Below are positions 8,129 to 12,242 of a stretch of DNA of 12,242 nucleotides, one piece after another; position 1 is the stretch's first letter, and each line of letters opens with the position of its first letter. The stretch is from Bacteroidota bacterium (lineage in GTDB: Bacteria; Bacteroidota; Bacteroidia; Flavobacteriales; Flavobacteriaceae). A program made the translations under genes and the position numbers. The notes under the pieces are model-generated. The model made no database searches. It was not told the origin of the DNA and saw nothing but the letters and a program-made list of their open reading frames with translations. The DNA lies in assembly GCA_023390775.1 (NCBI GenBank), contig JAEWCF010000070.1, positions 1-12,242 of the forward strand, read 5' to 3'.

Positions 8129-11100
8129 TTATTTTTTAACGATTTTGATGGTCTGGGTCGCATCGGCCGACGAAACCTGCAACAGGTAGATCCCGCTCGT
8201 CAGGTCTGCAATGGAAATTGCCCCGCCCGAAAGAAGGTGTCCTTTTTTCACGACGCGCCCGTCCAGCGCAAACAGGTTGAAATTCGCCTCGGCATCAAGC
8301 CCGGATACATTGATGAGGTCCTGGGCCGGATTGGGATAAACGAACATGCCGGCAAGCGGATTTTCAACCACCGAGAGATTTTGCTCGGTTCCCATCACCG
8401 AAATGTTGTTGAAGGTAATGCGGTTGCCGTTGTCGACTTCCATATTGGAGCCCGCAAAGCGCAGCCTGACCTTGAAGTCAGGGTTATTATCTGCAGCGGC
8501 AATTGATGAGAAATCGGTTTGGAACAATTGATAAATCGAAGTCAGCGGCATCGAAGCCGTGATCCCCGAAGATGTCCAGGCCGGCGTTCCCGCATTGGTG
8601 GCGTAATCGATCAGGATTCCGGTGGCATTTGTCCCTTCGTTTACGGCGGCAAAGGCAAACTTGATGTCCTCGAAGCCCGTCGTCGGGAAGCTAAAGATCA
8701 TGGTGTTTCCATTGGATCCGCTTTGCAGGGGTTCGGTGATTTGGAGGCCGCGCATGTTGCTGGTCGCAAATGGAATGTTGTTGTTGGCCTCAGGAATGTA
8801 ATTGATAGGCGTCGGGTTGTTGCGCCGCTCCATCGAAGCTTTTCTCCAGTTGGGATGCGTCGAAGTGAAGGGATAACCCGCCAGGGAAGACTGGTAGTTG
8901 ATGACGCCGTCCATCTGCGCGATTTCAAAAGTCGAAGTGAGCGAGGTCAACGGCGTGTCATTCGGGATATTGGTATCCATCACCCAGAAATAAATGGGTT
9001 CTGACTGTGCCGGTGCGGTGTCGGGAACAAATACGGCCGTAACCGAAAAAGCATTCGCCGACGAAATCGTGATTTCCTCCTGCGTGCTGGTGTTGGCTCC
9101 TGTCCAGTGGCTAAACATGTAGCCTTCGTGGGCAACCGCCTTCAGCGTCACGGGAATATTTGAAAAGTAAATTCCGGTCCAGGGATAGGTATCTTCGGGA
9201 ATTCCGGGCGTGGTTGGAACCACATCGATCGTATTGATCTTGATGTGGCCATGCATCTCATTGGACACGTTCAGCGTCACGTTGATGTTGTTGTCGATGT
9301 CAAATTTCTCGCGGATGTGCTGGCGCTGGAAGACCGGCCGTTCCTCGGCAAAGGTGTGGACGATCTCGATGCTGGCTTCCCACCAACCGTAATCGGTGCC
9401 GTCCCAACGGTTGAGGTGGTCCTGCATTTCGGGCTGGATCACGGCCTTCATCTCGGTCGATTTTTGGATGATCCGTTCAGCCTTGAGGTATGAGTTCATC
9501 AGGTCGGCGAAGCGGTTAATGAAGCTGACCTTGAAATTTTCGTTGGTCAGCAATGACCGAAGCACCAGCGTCGAAAACGGCGGGTTCGGGTATTCCGGGC
9601 CATTCGGGTCGGTTGCAAATTCCAGCGTATTGTGGTCGTTCACGTCCAGTGTCGCCCCAAATGCCGAATCGGTGTCTTTCATTGCGGTCCTCCATCGGCC
9701 ATCATGCCCGTAGGCAGCGTTCGGCGTAAAGGGAACGCGCTTGCGCCAGAACTCGGTGTTCCATCCCGGCCAGTCCACGTTCTCATAAAAAATGTTGGAG
9801 ATATAGTAGTCGCGGAAGTTGTCCACGTCAAGCTGCGTCGCGATATAGTCGAAGTTTGCCTGCGTGGCGAGCGTATTGTTTTCCATGAATTCGGCCATCT
9901 CCTGCCAGTGGTCGTTGTCGCCTTCCTCCACCATCAGCGCATCTTCCAAAAGGTCGAGGTCCACCTGGTCGATGTTGTACTTGTTCTTGAAGTAGAATCT
10001 ATCATAGCGCTCGCGCATGTTCAGGATGCCCCAATATTCGCCGTTGACAAAGGTAACGGTGGGCTGATAGGCTTGCGTTTCCAGAAAGTCAGATACAAGA
10101 GATTGCGCCAATGCGTCGCGGTACATGGTCGAGAAGAAGTCGCTTCCCGAATTGCGGAGCACCAGCCTGTTGAACTTGTCCAGCGGCTCGCCCTGGAAAA
10201 ATTGATAATCGAAATCGTCATCGCCGTACTCGTCGCGGGCCACCAGCCTGAGCGATTTGCTTTGCCAGGCACGGGTTGCGCCGCCATTGATGCGGATGCC
10301 GATATTCTGGTTCAAAACCTCTTGCCCGTTTACAAAGTAATCCACGTGAGCCGCCCTTTCCGACGGATCTCCGCTGCGGCGGTAATTCGCATCGGCGTTG
10401 TAGTAATCGGCGTCCACGGTGGGGTTGGCCGCACGCCAGGCGCCAAAATCGGCACCGGCCACGAAAATTCCGTTGTTGTATTCAAAGAAGCGGTCTTCGT
10501 TGAGCGAAAGGGAAACTACGGGCAACGAGAACTCGTTGGCCCCGGCAGGTGAAACAAAGTAAGACCGCGTCACCGTTGGGCTTGGAAGCGCTCCGGGTTT
10601 GGTGACCTTGGCCCTGACCACCGTGCCCTTGAACAGGTTGACGGTGGGGAAATAATCGGGTTCGTAATGATGTGTGGAAGAGATCGTCGCGAGCTTGTTG
10701 GGCTGCGGCGTCCGGTTCACGATGTTGATTGGAGCGGTATAGGTTTGTGTCGCGTTGTTTTTTGTGAGCAGTGGGCCCGCGGTCTGGCCGGCGAGTTCGG
10801 CGTAGCGGTTGCGGTATTGATAGGTGTGCCCGCCGATGTTGGCCTCATCCGGTTCCGAGCCGTCCAACGTGTAGAGGATCGTGGCGCCCGGCACCGTGGT
10901 TGAAATCGTGAGGTTGAAGGCCGATGTGTAGAATCCGCCATCGGCCGAGAAAACAGGCTCGGGCAAGATTTCATTGTAACCCGTTCCCGGATTTGCCGCC
11001 GATGGAGTCACGGTCACCGCAAACATGAAGGGCCCCGTGCCGTTGGGAATCCGTGCCCATGAAATATTGGAGGCAATGGCCGGCATCACGACCTGCGAAA

Positions 11101-11479
11101 CCTGAGTTCCTGCCGCGTTGGAGAGCGTGATGGTCTCGCCGGATGCGCTTATTTTCCAGTTGGTATGCAGCGGGCTGCCTGCGGTCGAACGGTTCTTATC
11201 GGTACACCAGACCAGCAGGTACGAATTTGCCGGCATTGAAATATTGGGGAAAACCCATTTGTGGGGCAATGACGCATCGTCCGAAAGCCCGAAACCATTC
11301 AGGTTAACGGCTGATCCGGTCGGATTGAAAAGTTCCACCCAGTCGCCATGTTCCCCATCCTCGTCAACATTGACCGACGTGTTCGAAGCCAGCACTTCAT
11401 TGATCACGACCTGCGCATTAGTAGCCAGCGCCGTCAGGGCAAATGCGGCAACTGCAAAAAAGCGGGTAATTCTATTCAT
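8129..11479 (-). CDS. T9SS-sorted secreted LTD-CotH domain protein (gene A)
   Basis: I chose ATG at 11479. It places a normal signal peptide at residues 1-23 (MNRITRFF, hydrophobic core, ATNAQ end) and gives exactly 1116 residues, aligning almost without gaps to gene B. An in-frame ATG at 11533 would add 18 residues before that signal peptide. Domain order matches gene B: lamin-tail (about 25-130), chitobiase/hexosaminidase C-terminal-like (about 176-312, ILYTLDGSEP), CotH kinase-like (about 385-620), InlB-type repeat (about 735-820), unnamed conserved domain (about 827-1032), and T9SS sorting domain (about 1044-1116: VYPNPA, LDGRVV, LTSGIYLLQV, IKIVKK). CotH landmarks are K408, NGEYWGILNMRERYD (E490, D493), and D602 and D604. 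However, the usual HDLD is KDTD, and the loop after it is rearranged, so activity may be altered. It is the first gene of the array and is probably co-transcribed with gene B. Confidence 0.94.
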   Translation of the reverse strand: MNRITRFFAVAAFALTALATNAQVVINEVLASNTSVNVDEDGEHGDWVELFNPTGSAVNLNGFGLSDDASLPHKWVFPNISMPANSYLLVWCTDKNRSTAGSPLHTNWKISASGETITLSNAAGTQVSQVVMPAIASNISWARIPNGTGPFMFAVTVTPSAANPGTGYNEILPEPVFSADGGFYTSAFNLTISTTVPGATILYTLDGSEPDEANIGGHTYQYRNRYAELAGQTAGPLLTKNNATQTYTAPINIVNRTPQPNKLATISSTHHYEPDYFPTVNLFKGTVVRAKVTKPGALPSPTVTRSYFVSPAGANEFSLPVVSLSLNEDRFFEYNNGIFVAGADFGAWRAANPTVDADYYNADANYRRSGDPSERAAHVDYFVNGQEVLNQNIGIRINGGATRAWQSKSLRLVARDEYGDDDFDYQFFQGEPLDKFNRLVLRNSGSDFFSTMYRDALAQSLVSDFLETQAYQPTVTFVNGEYWGILNMRERYDRFYFKNKYNIDQVDLDLLEDALMVEEGDNDHWQEMAEFMENNTLATQANFDYIATQLDVDNFRDYYISNIFYENVDWPGWNTEFWRKRVPFTPNAAYGHDGRWRTAMKDTDSAFGATLDVNDHNTLEFATDPNGPEYPNPPFSTLVLRSLLTNENFKVSFINRFADLMNSYLKAERIIQKSTEMKAVIQPEMQDHLNRWDGTDYGWWEASIEIVHTFAEERPVFQRQHIREKFDIDNNINVTLNVSNEMHGHIKINTIDVVPTTPGIPEDTYPWTGIYFSNIPVTLKAVAHEGYMFSHWTGANTSTQEEITISSANAFSVTAVFVPDTAPAQSEPIYFWVMDTNIPNDTPLTSLTSTFEIAQMDGVINYQSSLAGYPFTSTHPNWRKASMERRNNPTPINYIPEANNNIPFATSNMRGLQITEPLQSGSNGNTMIFSFPTTGFEDIKFAFAAVNEGTNATGILIDYATNAGTPAWTSSGITASMPLTSIYQLFQTDFSSIAAADNNPDFKVRLRFAGSNMEVDNGNRITFNNISVMGTEQNLSVVENPLAGMFVYPNPAQDLINVSGLDAEANFNLFALDGRVVKKGHLLSGGAISIADLTSGIYLLQVSSADATQTIKIVKK

Positions 11480-11652
11480 GGTATAATATGTTGAAATTGA
11501 AGCGAAAGTAGAAATTAATGCTTTTTTTTTCATTTTAAATCGATGTATGGTGGAATTTAGACCGTAAAATGCATTTTTTGGGAAAGTGCGCTCAACTCAA
11601 GCGTCGGGATAATTGATTAGTTTTACTGCCGACAAAAATTTTAACCTGCCAA
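11480..11652. other. Divergent intergenic region between gene A and the glycosyltransferase
   Basis: This 173-bp AT-rich spacer must carry the 5' signals for both flanking genes. It contains a run of nine T on the plus strand (11522-11530), which reads as a poly-A tract just after the alternative gene A ATG at 11533. Candidate -7 elements are imperfect: TAGTTTTA at 11618-11625 on the plus strand and TACTTTCG at 11510-11503 on the minus strand. Each is one base off TAnnTTTG, and neither has a well-placed TTG. No hairpin terminator was seen. Confidence 0.45.
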
Positions 11653-12242
11653 ATGACCCAAACCGTCAATTCTCCTGAAAGAAAGCCGCTCTCGGTCATC
11701 TGCCTTTCACCTGTCTTCAACGACTGGGAGAGTTACGGGGAGCTGATCGCCCGGATCCGGGAGCAGTTCGATCATTCGGATATTAACCTAAGGTTTATTG
11801 CCGTCGACGATTGTTCGCCGAACCCGATGGGGCTTTCGCCGGGGCAGCCGGACGTCACGGTGGTGCGCCTCAAGGTAAATGTCGGCCACCAAAGGGCCAT
11901 CGCGATCGGGCTGCAGTTCATCCATGCCAGGCAGCAGGAATTCGATTATGTGATCGTTCTTGACAGCGACGGCGAGGACCGTCCGGAAGATATCCGCAGC
12001 ATGATTTCGGCGGCCGAAAGTCAGGATCGTCCCAAGATTATTTTCGCCCGAAGGCGGAAACGGCAGGAGTCCTGGATTTTCAAGACGGGCTACTTTTTTT
12101 ACAAGCAGATCTTTTACGCGCTCACCGGCCAACAGATCAATTTCGGGAATTTCAGTTGCATTCCCGCGCCGTTGCTTTACCGGGTGGTGGCACAGGACAA
12201 CCTGTGGAACCATTATTCGGGCAGCATCATCCAGTCTAGGAT
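11653..12242 (+). CDS. Family-2 glycosyltransferase, N-terminal part (3' end outside window)
   Basis: ATG at 11653 opens a frame that stays open to the window edge (196 codons plus two bases). The product starts MTQTVNSPERKPLSVICLSPVFND, a cytoplasmic GT-A fold beginning with no signal peptide. Features of GT2 transferases of the dolichyl-phosphate-mannose-synthase-like type are FIAVDDCS (D52, D53, nucleotide-sugar binding), NVGHQRAIAIGL (76-87, the N-x-G-x-x-x-A-x-x-x-G motif) and VLDSDGEDRPED (the DxD metal site at 104-106). FGNFSCIP at about 164-171 matches a stretch I know from Bacteroidota members of this group. The likely role is transfer of a sugar from an activated donor to a lipid carrier or a surface polysaccharide; donor and acceptor cannot be read. 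Any C-terminal membrane helices would lie outside the window. It is transcribed away from the CotH array and need not be functionally linked. Confidence 0.92.
   Translation, partial: MTQTVNSPERKPLSVICLSPVFNDWESYGELIARIREQFDHSDINLRFIAVDDCSPNPMGLSPGQPDVTVVRLKVNVGHQRAIAIGLQFIHARQQEFDYVIVLDSDGEDRPEDIRSMISAAESQDRPKIIFARRRKRQESWIFKTGYFFYKQIFYALTGQQINFGNFSCIPAPLLYRVVAQDNLWNHYSGSIIQSR

Noticed and set aside
9632..10552. Long plus-strand open frame (306 codons) antisense to gene A
   Set aside because: It lies entirely opposite the conserved CotH domain of gene A. Similar shadow frames occur opposite B and C at the equivalent places. The product is low-complexity Val/Arg/His-rich with no recognisable domain.
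11788..12213. Minus-strand open frame of 141 codons opposite the glycosyltransferase
   Set aside because: The plus-strand frame carries clear GT2 motifs throughout. The minus product has no recognisable features.

Overview
The window looks like chromosomal DNA of a gliding- or T9SS-type Bacteroidota, perhaps Flavobacteriia or a relative. The evidence is two complete secreted proteins that end in a type IX secretion (T9SS, Por) C-terminal sorting domain, Gly/Ser/Thr/Asn-rich multidomain surface proteins, and AT-rich leaders without clear Shine-Dalgarno sites. The coding DNA appears moderately GC-rich by eye, higher than typical Flavobacterium, so I do not name a genus.

Almost the whole window (1-11479) is occupied by three head-to-tail paralogues on the minus strand. 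In transcription order they are: gene A (11479-8129, 1116 aa), gene B (8098-4748, 1116 aa), and gene C (4578 to beyond position 1, at least 1526 codons). All three share a signal peptide, a lamin-tail domain, a chitobiase/hexosaminidase C-terminal-like domain, a CotH kinase-like domain, a divergent InlB-type repeat and a strongly conserved unnamed domain of about 200 residues. A and B then end in a T9SS sorting domain. C instead runs into an array of 87-residue putative-Ig (He_PIG-type) repeats, encoded by a 261-bp tandem DNA repeat that continues past the window edge.

A and B are separated by only 30 bp and are probably co-transcribed. A rho-independent terminator (4694-4727) follows B, so C probably has its own promoter or depends on read-through. 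Upstream of A, a 173-bp divergent intergenic region leads to a plus-strand family-2 glycosyltransferase gene (11653 onward, cut by the right edge).

The likely role of the array is to put three related CotH-domain proteins outside the cell. CotH proteins are best known as protein kinases of the Bacillus spore coat. What such proteins phosphorylate in a non-sporulating Bacteroidota, if they are active, cannot be told from sequence. There is no gene-free stretch longer than 300 bases. I saw no tRNA, rRNA, CRISPR array or insertion sequence.
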